Under the pieces are notes generated by a model. The model had not been told where the DNA came from, did not search any database, and was given only the letters and a program-made list of their open reading frames with translations. From contig OV277869.1 in assembly GCA_922989275.2 (NCBI GenBank), positions 40,656,189-40,720,188 on the forward strand: a stretch of 64,000 bases of DNA. Reading direction: 5' to 3'. The position numbers and the translations under genes are program-made. Positions 1 through 12,600 of the stretch are shown one piece after another (positions within the stretch are counted from its first letter, which is position 1; the number at the start of each line of letters is the position of its first letter). This stretch comes from Gari tellinella (Eukaryota > Mollusca > Bivalvia > Cardiida > Psammobiidae).

Positions 1-247
1 CCTTTCCCTCATAGAAGCGACTTTTAGCGTATTTAATTTATTCCTCCGCTGAAGAAAATAGTTCTAGTTTATACCCTCATGAACAATAACCATTACAAAT
101 ATTTTCTATAACCTAGCAGATTTTAGCTTAAAGCAGGCTGAAAGTAAAGCAGAATGTGCCTTAAGGCATATTCTGCTTTACTTTCAACCTGCTTTAAGTG
201 GTCACCTGTTTTTCAAAACTAGAAACAGGCTATGAGGTAAAGGGTTA
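1..247. mobile_element. Family A MITE (TTAA), left end cut by window
   Basis: Family A defined: termini TTAACCCWTTACYCCATA / reverse complement, about 250 bp, with a central near-perfect palindrome (CTTAAAGCAGG...TGCCTTAAGGCA...CCTGCTTTAAG, arms about 36 bp, no loop) and an AT-rich arm containing 'ATTCATGACTGTATAAATTGGAACTATTTTCTTC'-like sequence. TTAA duplication is proven by nested copies. No coding capacity. Confidence 0.8.
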
Positions 248-414
248 AAACATATCTGGCTGGTAAATGTAATAAACTGCAATATATTAACTGAACTGGA
301 TACAAGAGCTCTCTAGTCTATTTTCATCTGTCTTTACACATTCACTTGCCTAAAGTTTTTAAAGTAGTGGCTATCTTGGGAAAGGGTTGATAACAAATAT
401 TCTACCTATTTCAG

Positions 415-694
415 TTGCTTGGTCATTTTGATAATGGCATCTGGCAGGGTGGTCTACTAGCCAAGGTGATGCGTAATGCCAGCTTCATGTCTGATGCTGT
501 GAAGACATACATCCGCAACTACAGAATGCAGGAGCAGTCTAAACAGAAACAGAAGTCCGAGCTACCCTCGGTTCTCCTACAGTGGGTTGTCCTAGATGGG
601 GTTCTCCACCCATCATGGACTGAAGGATTAAACACCATGCTTGACAGTGAGAGAAAACTGTCTGCAGCCAATGGCAGTAAAGTCGCACTTAACA
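415..694 (+). CDS. Dynein heavy chain exon 1 of window: AAA2 core
   Basis: Acceptor ctatttcag ends at 414; donor GTAAGA starts at 695. The frame opens on a full codon (phase 0) and ends with one base of a split codon. The product begins LLGHFDNGIWQGGLLAKVMR, matching the dynein AAA2 stretch after the P-loop ('LYG..D..T.EW.DGLL..I.R'). It continues to QWVVLDGVLHPSWTEGLNTM, the AAA2 Walker B and 'ENLNTVLDDNK' region. The AAA2 P-loop itself must lie upstream of the window. This is an internal exon: the TTG at 415 is not a start codon. Confidence 0.93.
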
Positions 695-3600
695 GTAAGA
701 TAAGTTTTCATGTTTGACTCTTTCACTGCTGCAAAATCGTCTGCTTAAAACTGTTGTCTGCTGTTTTTCTCAAAGTAAGGTACCGCGGTACTGGATATTT
801 TGACATAAAAAACATAAAGACGAGTGGCAAATAGATTTAACCCAGATCAGACGCTGCGTCACGCAGCTTCTGATCTGCGTTCAAACTATTTGCTATAATA
901 ATATTAAGTTTCCCTCCCTATAACAACTCCCTCCAAACAACACACACAATCTTCGTCTGCCATTTGGTGTTGTTGTAGAGAGGGAGCACTGTATTGTAAA
1001 TTGACAAACAGTGAAGAGCCTGATCAAGGGGCTCCTGTAGAAGGAGAAGAACAGAAGATCTCTGATCTGGGCCTGCATTTCTTGTCAATTTGCATTATTT
1101 TGTAGATAAAAGTCCTAAAAATTCATGCAAAAATGGACTAGACTAAATTGGAAACGACATGTAATTTTACTGTTGATCTTATATATAGAGGTCAGTTAGC
1201 TAAATTTAGCAATGTTCATTTTGAAATTGCGTGGATTCGGACTGCCAAAAATTACTGTTTAACAATTTTGACCCTAAAAACAAAAAAAGAAGAAAAAAGT
1301 CTGATTTGGGTCCATATACTAGTGAATAAAATTGTTTTCAGTTTCCAATTAATTGCTTGCTTGAATTTTGATGGTCTTGTTTGTCAAGAGTTAACAATCT
1401 TTCAGATTATCTTGGTTGCTAAGAAATACCAAGAGTTACATATCTTGAATGTATTTTCAGTGGACAGTACCCACGTACTGTTTGAGACGACAGACCTGAC
1501 CAATGTGTCACCTTCTATTATCTCCCATACCAACATCATACACTTCGGAGAGGACATTGTCTTATGGAGCAGTATCTTTGAGTGTTGGGCAAAGACAGCT
1601 AAGTCCAAGTGGATCTTCACTTCAGAATGGTAACTTGACTCTTTATTTTATAGCCTGTTTCTAGTTTTGAAGACAGCTAGGTGACCACTTAAAGTAGGTT
1701 GAAAGTAAAGCAAAATGCACCTTAGGGCGCATTCTGCTTTACTTTCAGCCATCTGCTAGGATATAGAAAATAATTGTTCTTATGGTATATACCCATGACC
1801 ATATAAAGTGGAGTAATAAATTAGAGGTGTAAAAAGGCTTATTTATAGGGTAATGAGTTAAGATATGTAGTTATTAAGATGTCATCAGAACTTTTTCTTT
1901 GTAAAACTCATCGTACCTTGCAGCATGAGGTGTATCATAGACCTGGCCCATGATGTGTTCGGCCCCACTATCAAGTTCTTACAAACAGAGTGTACACCCG
2001 CCCTCCTCACAGATGTAGGTCACTCCGTTGCCATGGCAAACAGGGTCATACCAGGTGTACAGGAAGTGACATCATTTATCATGATGTATTCGGCACATTT
2101 GGACCGTGGATTCTCCAGGGATGAGTTTGAGAAGAAGATTCGATCGAGAGAACCTGATGGTATGTCTCAGATTTTAAATATTTTTGTAGTAGTTATTGTT
2201 GATATGTTGTGCTGTTGCCCTACCCTTACAGTACTCCCTCACACAACAGCCCTCTAAACAATGATTCCCTCCTTACAACAACGCTTGCTCCTGTTCCCCA
2301 AACAAGACATTTATGTTCAATCTTTTGACTGCTGCAAAATCGTGTGCTTCAGATTGTCGTCTGCTGATTTTCTCAGTCACATACTGGACATTTAATTAGA
2401 CTGAAAAAAAACATAATGACGAGTGACAAACAGCTTGAATCCAGATCAGACGCCACATAATGCGGCTTCTGATCTGGATTCAAGCTGTTTGCAAATGGAA
2501 GACAATTTCCCTCCCTATAACAACTCACTCCAAACAACAAACACAATATTTGTCTCCCATTGGATGTTGTTGTAGAGAGGGAGCACTGTAGTTATTGTTG
2601 TTATGATGTGCTGTTGTCCCATCCATACGTTTGTGTTACCTATAACACCTTATTGGTTTTGACCATTCACTGGAGAGATTTCCAGTTGGATTAGGGTAGG
2701 TCTCTGGTGGTTTTACAGGACTCGTCTGTGAAATTCATGCATATGGTAGTGTAATAAAGTTTGTTATTATATACCTATCAATGATTTATAGAGATTTTTC
2801 AGTTAGATAAATTTCATATGCGTCACAGTTGTTACCATTACTAGTGATGATATCACTTTTGCAGTGAGGATATCATATAGAACATCTTATGTGACATCAT
2901 GCGTAAACAATTAATTTTGTGTGATTAAAAACATCATTAAAATGTATGTAATAAGTAGAATAATCAATTCTTTTGCATAGATATGAACCCATATCACTCT
3001 AATGGGTTGTTATCTGGTTAAAAAACTCGTCCTGCAGACTTTTTACATATCAATCCAAAGAAATTGATTACCCTCTATTAATTGTTCTTTCTTCATGTTG
3101 TTTACTGATTTTATATCCTTTCTGCTGCTAATGGAATGTTTTTCGTTTAAACTAAACATTTTAATTGTTGTTTTCACACAATGTATTATAAATCATGTTG
3201 TTCACAAACTAAAACAAATGTCATATATTATTTTCATACTATAGTGCCCAATGTAGCTTACAAGTTGTTTAATATTTACAGCATAGTATAATGTTGTTGG
3301 CACATTATAAATATACATGTATTATCTGTGTGAATGTTGTTTTTAACACGGCTTATGTTGTGTTTGTTTCAAGCCTTATGTTGTTTATACATTATGATTA
3401 TGTTGTTTGTACATTATGTTGTTTACAGACTTAAATGTTGTTTATACATTATGTTGTTTACAGAGGAGACAAAGCTGATCATTATTTCCAGAAACCTGGG
3501 TAATAATTGCACACATCTCTCTTCAACTTTCTTTCTCTCTCTCTATTGGCTGGTGTCTTTGAGATATACAATATAGTTTATCTCTTTTAACAACTCTTGT

Positions 3601-6600
3601 GGATCATTTTAGTTACCAAAACATGATCCAAACTACTTGGAATTCTGGGTAGTTTAATATATACTGGTCTAAATTAGCAAACAGTGTAGACCCAGATCAG
3701 AGGGATCCTATAGGAGCCCTCTGATCTGGGTCTACACTGCTTGCAAAATGTAATGAGTATATTTTAAACAGGTCCATGGTGTTGAAAGAGTAGGTTATTT
3801 GAATGCTATAAAAATCATTGTTTTAGACCATGGCAAACAGTCATGATCCTGATCAGATGTAATGTAACTTGGCATCTTATCAGGATCCAAACTGTTTGTC
3901 CTTTATATCAAAAGAATGGAAATAGAATAGAGAAAAGTCAATTATTTCACATTTGAAGCAGAGGACATTTTCGGCAGATATTTATTCAGCATTTAAAGGG
4001 CAAAATGGCTTTATTAATATTAACAAAATAACTGAAATTCAATACATTTTAATTTTCTAAATTTGGTAACCATGGTAATGATTTATTTTACAAAAAATCA
4101 AAGATACTTATTCAGCATTCAAAGGGGAAAAAAGGCTTTATTAACAAAATAACTGAAATTCATTGTTTTCATTTTTTGGATATTGGTAACCATGGTAATT
4201 GCAAGAAATTAAATATCTGTAATGAGTTTGTTTTTTTAAAGATTTGAATAACATTTGCATGGTATGTCAACTCTGTATGGTGTACATAAGTTTAGTATTG
4301 CATGGTAGCGAGTGACACATTATCCCTGTGACCCTTTATCCGATAGCCTGTTTCTAATTTTAAAAACAGGTGACCACTTGAAGTATGTGGAAAGTAAAGC
4401 AGAATGCACCGTAAGGAGTATTCTACTTTACTTTCAGCCTGCTTAAAGCTACCATCTGCTAGAATAAAGTGGCCATCTATCTTCAATACTAGAAACAGGC
4501 TGTGGAGTAAAGGGTTAAACAGATGTCTGCATTGAGAACCTACAAATTCAGGCCTTCTTGTGAGTTCAGCAAAATTTGTTTTTATTTTTAGGGTTACAAA
4601 TTTCATTTTCAATAATACAATGTATGTAAAAAATGATATTTTTTCTTGTTCTTCAAAGACATCAGTATTTTATTTTCAAATATTTTATCTTTATTACCAG
4701 TAGAGCGCACAACACCAACATGATCAGCGGATAGCCTTCACACTATACGTGTAGAACAGTGTAGATGTTATTCTCTCCCAATTAACATGCTTAATGTGCT
4801 GAAAAGCTTTTGCCAATTGCAAATAGTTTAGAGACAGATCAGTTTCCAGGTAACCTGGTGTCTTATCAAGTTCCACACTGTTTGCCACTCAGATTAAAAA
4901 TGATTGTAAACGTTTTTCAATAACCACATTTCATTGCAATGTGTCTAGTTTTGTTAACGCTTTCAACACTTTGATTAACACTTGTTTATTAAGTTACTTG
5001 TGGATCTTTTTAATTACCAAAATGTGAACCAGTCTACGTGGATTTCTGGGTAGTTTGATAAATACTACTTTAAATTAGCAAACAGTGTAGACCCTGATCA
5101 GAGTCTGGGTCTACATTGTTTGCAAATGTAATGAGTATATTTTAACAGGTCCATGGTGTTAAAAGAGTTAAAAGGGAAAGAATAACATTTCTCAACTTTA
5201 TCACTTCTCATTACAACCACGGCTTGTATTTGGGGCTCAATGCAGGTGGCTACTTAAAACAAGATGAAAGTAAAGCAGAATGCTCCCAAGGAATATCTCT
5301 GTTCAACTTTCATCCTGCTTTAAGTACCTTAGTCCTGCTTTAACCCTTTACTCCATAGTCTGTTTCAAGTTTTGAAGACATATGCCAACTTAAAACAGGT
5401 TGAAAGTAAAGCAGCAGAATGTGCCTTAAGGTACATTCTGCTTTACTTTCAACCTGTTTTTAACTTTCATCTGTTAAAATAAAGAATATTATCTGATGAT
5501 ACATATTCATGACTGTATCAATTGGAACTATTTTCTTCGGTGTAGGAATAAATTTAAGTTGTAAAAATGCATATTAATGGAGTATAGGGTTACGCATCAA
5601 GAGACTTATTTTTGGTTGTTGTAATAGCTGGGCCTTAACCCTTAGCCTGCCACTCACGACTGTAGCTCCATATGCAAACAGCTTGGATCCGGATGAGACG
5701 CCGAGTAACTCGGCGTCTCATCCGGATCCAAGCTGTTTGACACTAGGACAACATTTTCAGCAATTTTGAGCAACTTTGAAGCACTTTGAAACTTGAAGCA
5801 GACGAGAAATATAGCAGACGACAATTTATTTGGAGGGCTAAGGGTTAATATATAATCATATACAGTGCTCCCTCCCTGCAAGGACCCTCCAAACAATGAC
5901 CATCCCCTTACAATGACCCTTGCCACTATTCCCGAAACAAGACAATTATGTCTAACGCTTGCACTGCTGCAATATCTAGTGCTTAAACTTGTTGTCTTCT
6001 GGGTTTTTTCTCTTAAAGTTACGAATGGGCATTTTGACAGAAGAAACATAAAGACAAGTGAAAAACAGTTTGAATCCATATCAGACACTGTATTAATCGG
6101 CATTTGATCTGGGTTCGAAACTGTTTGCAAATGTACTCTAAGGGTATTATTATTTCTCTCCCTAAAAGAACTCCCTCCGAACAACACACACAATCTTTGT
6201 CTCCCATTAGCTGTCGTTGTGAAGAGGAAGCACTGTATAACATTTTTAATTTCATAGGTGTATGGCCACTAATTTGTTTGTATAGATGATACGGCTTGTA
6301 GAATCAGAGTAACTAACACATATTACTTGCTTAATTAACATACAGTAAACTAGAATCTCTCTTAACCTACTCTCTTCTGGGAAAAAAGTAGACCATGAAG
6401 AACAGGTGACTACTTAATACAGGATAAAAAGTACAACAGAAAGCACCCACAGGTGCTTTCTGCCTTCCTTTTATACTGCATCAAGCTACCACCTGTTTCA
6501 AACTGGTTTAGAGATTGAAAACATGGTCTAGTCATTCTAATAATGTTTTAGTCATTTTTGGCTTGGGGGGGGGGGGGGGGGGGGGGAGGGTCTCCCACAA

Positions 6601-9600
6601 GGCTACATGGAATGATAATATTGAAACTATGTTCCACTCTAGCGCCCCCTTCAAATCACGGACTGTTCTGGTTCTAGTTATTTATATGCCCTGTGCAACT
6701 TAGTCAAGTCATATTATTTTTGCCCTGTCTGTCTGGCTATGTCTGTACACAACTTTAACCTTGGACATCACGACTTTGGAACTATATGTGATAGAGAATT
6801 AATATTTGGCATGGGTACTCAAGAAGCTCTTGAGCTCAGTACAATATTTAGGCCATGTCTGACAAAGATGAAGGTCATTTACAGGTCAAATAGGCATTGG
6901 CACTATATTGACTGAAATATCATATTTGGCATGTGTACTCAACTCAAAAAGCTCTTGAACTCAGTACAAGTTGGTTAATGTCAGACAAGGGTCAAGGTCA
7001 TTTAGAGATCATAGTTTCAGTTGAGTCTGAGTTTGTTCTCAAGCATTTGATTAGTCAGATTTGAGTCTAGGCTGCTATCTGACCAATCAAATGCTTGAGA
7101 ACGACTACAGACTAAATTCAAAAGCTTTATAACCTTGGACACAAATCTTGTCATATACCTGTTGTAGCTTGTAGTATCAAAAAAACTAACATTTATATCT
7201 TACTTTTACTGTAAGTTTTGCTGAAAGAAGCTTCTTGCTCATGTTTTATGGCAGTCTAAAGCAGCCTGAATGTTACTAAGAACAGAGGAGATCTCTGTTC
7301 TACTCTCAGCCATGTTATATGCATCTACCTGTTGGAAACACTGAATATAAAGTAAAGCAGTTTTCTTGTTTTACTTCATAATAACTCTTTCCTCCCTGAA
7401 ACTTTAAATGGACAATTCCAGTTTCGATTTTTGTCTAGTCCATTTCTGGCTTTTAAGAGTTGTTTTTGTCAATTTTGGCATTACTGACAAACAGTGAAGA
7501 CCCTGATCAGAGGGCTCCTTTCGGAGCCCCCTGATCTGGGCCTTCACTGTTTGCACAGGACAAGATTACTATTCACATGTACACTATTTTAAAAGGATGC
7601 CTATATACGGGACTAGGGTTCAAAGGGTTAAGGAGTTATTAACATCATAATTAAGTCATGGTCATGTTACAGTGGAGAAGATGTTATTCCATCCCAATAA
7701 ACTTGTTACACTGAATCTATTATTTCCATTGCAAATTGTCAAAAAGTTGTCCCTTTCTATATTTCATTGCTATGTGTTTTGTTTGCATTTAAACATGAAA
7801 GAATAAAGTCTTCTCCCCTGTATCAGGCTTTGTGGGGATTGGGATTGGAATGAGAGTGGGGTTACTAAGGGATTTGCATTAAATCTGAAAATACAGTTTT
7901 ATTTTTAACATAATTACTGTAAGTACAAAAGACAATCATTCTAGATAACATTTTAACCAATTACTCCATAGATACACATTTTAATGCATGTCATTACATG
8001 TATTCCTTCGCCGAAAAAAAAGTTTATAATTTATACAGTTATAAATATATATTGTAAGGAATATTTTCTATATTCTAATAGATGGTAGCTTAAAGCAGGC
8101 TCAAAGTAAAGTAGAATGTGCCTTAAGGCACATTCTGCTTTACTTTCAACCTGCTTTTGTTGGTCATGATCCTGTCTTCAAAACTAGAAACAAGCTGTGG
8201 AGTAAAGGGTTAAAAGAGTTACAATTAATACACAACTTTCTTGATGCATGACATTTCTTCCATCATGTTTTAAGCTGAGAGAAACGTGGACCAGAAAGGA
8301 AGGAGACAAAGTGTCGTACCTGGTCAAGGTTGTACCAGTGTGGGGTTGTGTTAGTGTGAAAATTGTTTGATTGTCAATTATAAAATAAAATACTGTTATT
8401 GCAAGCACTCAAAGTTAGACTTTATTTCTATATTTGAGGCAATTGTTTGCTTAAAGCAGGACCAAATTTAAAGTTAAGCATAAATCTTCTATGTGAACCT
8501 TGTGCTTGAATTTTGGCAACATTTAGCTGTCGTCTATCAATAAAACTATGAGTGAGTTTCTTGATTGTTAAGGTCACTATTTAACCCAATCCCATTACCC
8601 CATTGAAGACAATTGACCACTTAAAGCAGGTTGAAAGTAAAGCAGAATGTGCTTTAAGACAAATTCTGTTTTACTTTCAGCCTGCTTTAAGCTATCACTC
8701 TGCTAGAACATAGAAAATATTTCTTATGAAACATATCCATGGCTGTATAAATTAGAACTAGTTTCTTCAGTGGCTGAATAAATTTAAGGCATAATAAGGT
8801 GTATTTATGGGGTAATGGGTTAAGTTACAACCATGATGTAGTCTTCTCTTGAGTGCTTACAATTATAAGCGGGAATTGATTGTAATATTTAATAAGCAAT
8901 AATGCCAAATATGGTGAAGGACTGCTTAGATTTGATCTTGTTTGTGATGTGGTGACACACTCTAAACTTAGGATGAATTGTTTAATAAGGACTAAGTCTT
9001 TCAACACGAAGTAACTCTTATGGGTTATAAGGTTCCCTTGTGGAGCGTTTAAAATACCAAAACATGATCCAGTCTACTTGGAATTCTTGGAAGTTCAATA
9101 AATACTGGTCTAAACTAGCAAACAGTGTGAACCCAGATCAGAGGGCTCCTACAGGAGCCCTCTGATCTGGGTCTACACTGTTTGCAAATGTAATGAGTAT
9201 ATTTTAAACAGGTCCATGGTGTTGAAAGAGTTAATTGGGTTGTGGTAACTGTAGCACTAAGTGAGATTGGTAACAATATGAGTGAGAGAAAACAAAAGTT
9301 AAATAAACTGTTACCTCAGTTATGTTCTCATTTTGCTTGTGAAATAAAAGTCTTGATCTTTCAGAATGTCTCTTATCGATAGTAGGATACACAACTAGCT
9401 GCAGTGGTTTACTTGTCTTTGCATGCACAATTTGGATTTTGAAATGGGTTTTTTTTGTGGTTGGGATCTTTCATTAAGTCTCTCATTTGTTGTCTCTAAG
9501 TTTCAGTGTTTTACATAATAAAGTGTTGAATATACAAATAATCTTAATCATAATAAACCTTTTGTATAGTGGGGACAATGCTATTATTTCCACTTTAACC

Positions 9601-12600
9601 CTTTGCATGTTAGGTATTTTTTATGCCCCCGCACAACTTAGTCTTGAGCTCAGTACAATTTGAGCCATGTTCAACAAAGGTCAAGGTCATTTAGAGGTAA
9701 TTTAGTGTTAAAATAGGGTATATTTAGCATTGGCCATAACTTTGAAACTGAATGTGATAGAGACTTCATATTTGACATGTGCACTCACCTAAAAAAGCTC
9801 TTGACCGTGGTACAAAAGTGATCAAGGTTATTTAGAGGTCAAATAGGGTTAATTTAATGTTGGCCATAACTCTAGAATGACATGTGAAAGAGACTTCGTA
9901 TTCGGCATGTGTACTCAACTTAGGAAGCTCTTGAGCTTAGTAAAAGTTGGGTCATGTCTGACAAAGGTCAATGTCATTTAGAGGTTATGGTCACATCAGG
10001 AGGCATTACTGTGTTTCACAAGCACACCTTTATTGCATCTGCAACAATTGTTGTCTGCTGCTGCTCTATAAAAATAAAACTTTCAAAAAGCGATCAGAAT
10101 GTCAAACTGTTTGGATTCTGAAAAGATGCAATGTCATGTAGCATCTCTTCAGAATCCAAACTGTTTGCAAAGGTTGTCATGGTTTCACTTCTAGCATGCT
10201 AAGACATCGATACATGTAGATAAAAGTAAATGCAATTCAGGCTGCATGCAATAAAAATCAGACAGCTCCTATAGGAGCTGTGTGAGCTGATTCTACATGG
10301 TTTTCCTACAGGTCTTGTCTAAATATGATTATTCACTCTTTTCTGGTGAAAACAATTCATTATATTATTAACCTATGTAACCATTCTTTTATGTATGAAT
10401 ATTCAGCAGGAGAGTTAGATTGTTAATTTTGATATTATATTGTGTGGATTAAAAGTAATCATACTAAGCACATATCAGGGATGGTTTTGATAGATGTTTG
10501 TATGCCTATGTTTTATGTACTTATTCAACTAAATTGCATGTGTCAACTCAGTTGTATATATTGGTATACGATAGGAACACTGATTAACCTTCTTTAAACT
10601 CTTTACATGCTGGGTAATTTTTTTGTCCGCAACAATTGTCATCTGATGTTCTAAAAATAGAAATTTCAAAATTCTCTTCACAGCAGGGTCAGAGTGTCGA
10701 ACAGTTTAGATCCTGATGAGAAGCCGCATTACACTGCGTGTCATCAGGTTCTAACCTGTTTGCAAAGATAATCATGGTTTTACCGTTAGCATGGTAAGAG
10801 TTCAACATCTACCACTGATTTTCTAGAATTTTTGTCTCAAAAATACTGTTTATGCTAGGTTCACACCAACGGCGCTTTGATGGCGCTTTAAAGCGGCGTG
10901 CAAAGCGGCACAAAAGCGTAACAAAGCTTGATTAAAGCGTCAGGGTCGTAATAGATCGTGGGAAAGCTTGAAGTAAAGCGGGACATTCGGCAAGAGCGCC
11001 AAATTTTTTCAAACGGTTTAAAAAATTTGGGCGCTCTGTTACGAATTGATTAAAGCGCCTATAGCGTATCAAAGCTTACAAAAGCGTAACAAAGCTCAGC
11101 AAAGCTTGACTCAAAGCGTAGGAAAGCTTAACAGAGCTTGGTTAAAAGCGGGGACCCCAGGCTTCACGGTCTGTCACCACTTGACACGCTTCGTTAAGAT
11201 GTCTCAAGATGTGTTACGATTTGGCATGAAGATCTGATACGAGGTCAGACGCTTTCATCAAGATCTGACACGCTTTGATACGCTTTGTTACGTTTTCATG
11301 AAGGACTCTCACGCTTTCTCAAGAATTGAGACGCTTTGATCAAGGATTGACACGTTTTGTTAGGCTTTGTTACGCTTGGCAAGCTTCCTCACGCTCTCTC
11401 ACGCTCTTTCATGCTCTCCTACGATACTCACGCTCTATCTCCATCCCTATAAATGGCGCTGCGACTTGAGTACCACTCATTGCATTGTTTCAGATAGATT
11501 AGGTTCTGGTACATCTGGAACTTCTGGATCTTGTTGTTCTGACATCGTGTTCTTGACTCAAAAAGCAATGATCTTGTGGATCTGCTGAATCTTTTTTTAG
11601 GCTCTGGACCTAAAGCGGCATGAAATCGGCGATCTTGACATTTTCCAATGCGTAACAGAACTGAACAGAGCGTAACAATGCACAACAAAGCTTGATAGTC
11701 GTATCAGAGCCTGATTTAAAGCGTCACAATCGCATCAAAGCGTAATAAAGCTTATAAAAGCGTGATTTCAAGCGTAGCAAAGCCTGATCAAAGAGGGATC
11801 AAAGCGTGAGGAACCGTAACAAGTCGGGAAATAACTCGTCCCAAAGCGGCAACCAATTCGTATCAGAGCGTATCAGAGCTTATTAGAGCGTAAGAGATCG
11901 TGATATTTTTGAAAAAGTAAACAAAAATGACGACGCTTTGCTCGCCGATTTAAAGTGCGGCATTCGCCGTTGGTGTGAACCTAGCATTACTGTTATGCTG
12001 TGTTAAAGACTTTCTGGTTGTTTTTATTTTGTAAGATCAAAGTAATATTTTATTATTACTTTTATCTACTTAGCTGAAAAAGCCATCGAGGTGAAGCAGA
12101 AGCCATCAAAAGGTTATTTTTGCACGCATTTGCAGATTATGGTTTTTTTAGGGGCAGTGATTTTGTAGAAGCAATTTAGGCTTTTAACTTTGATTTTTTA
12201 CAGGCAGACCTGGGTTAAGGGATCATTTATTTCACTACACATCTGACAAACTATATACAGTAAAACCTCTCTATATTATGACCACTAAATTGTGTTAATT
12301 ATTAGGTGTTTATGACAGGTGCCTGCTTAAAGCAAGGTGAGAGTAAAATAGAAAGCTTCTTTAGGAGCTTTCTGTTTTACTGTCACCTTGCTTTAAGCTA
12401 TTACCAATTATACACTCAATTGACCTTCTTTTTAGTGGCCTTGATAGAGAGGTTTTACTGTATATAAGATATGTGACAGCTTGATGCAGAATGAAAATAA
12501 TACTGAAACCTTCTAAGGAGTTTTCTTTGTAATTTTGATTCCACAATAAGCAGTTCTTGATCTTTGGAAACGTCTCAAACTTGATAAAAAATGTTAGATG

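Noticed and set aside
3464..3499. 36-nt in-phase microexon (EETKLIIISRNL)
   Set aside because: Phase fits, but it sits in a run of repeated 'atgttgtttacag' words that make the acceptor look fortuitous. Not listed as a feature.
5654..6193. 179-codon ORF on the minus strand
   Set aside because: It runs through the Q and E family MITEs. Palindromic DNA leaves open frames on both strands, and the product has no domain-like pattern.
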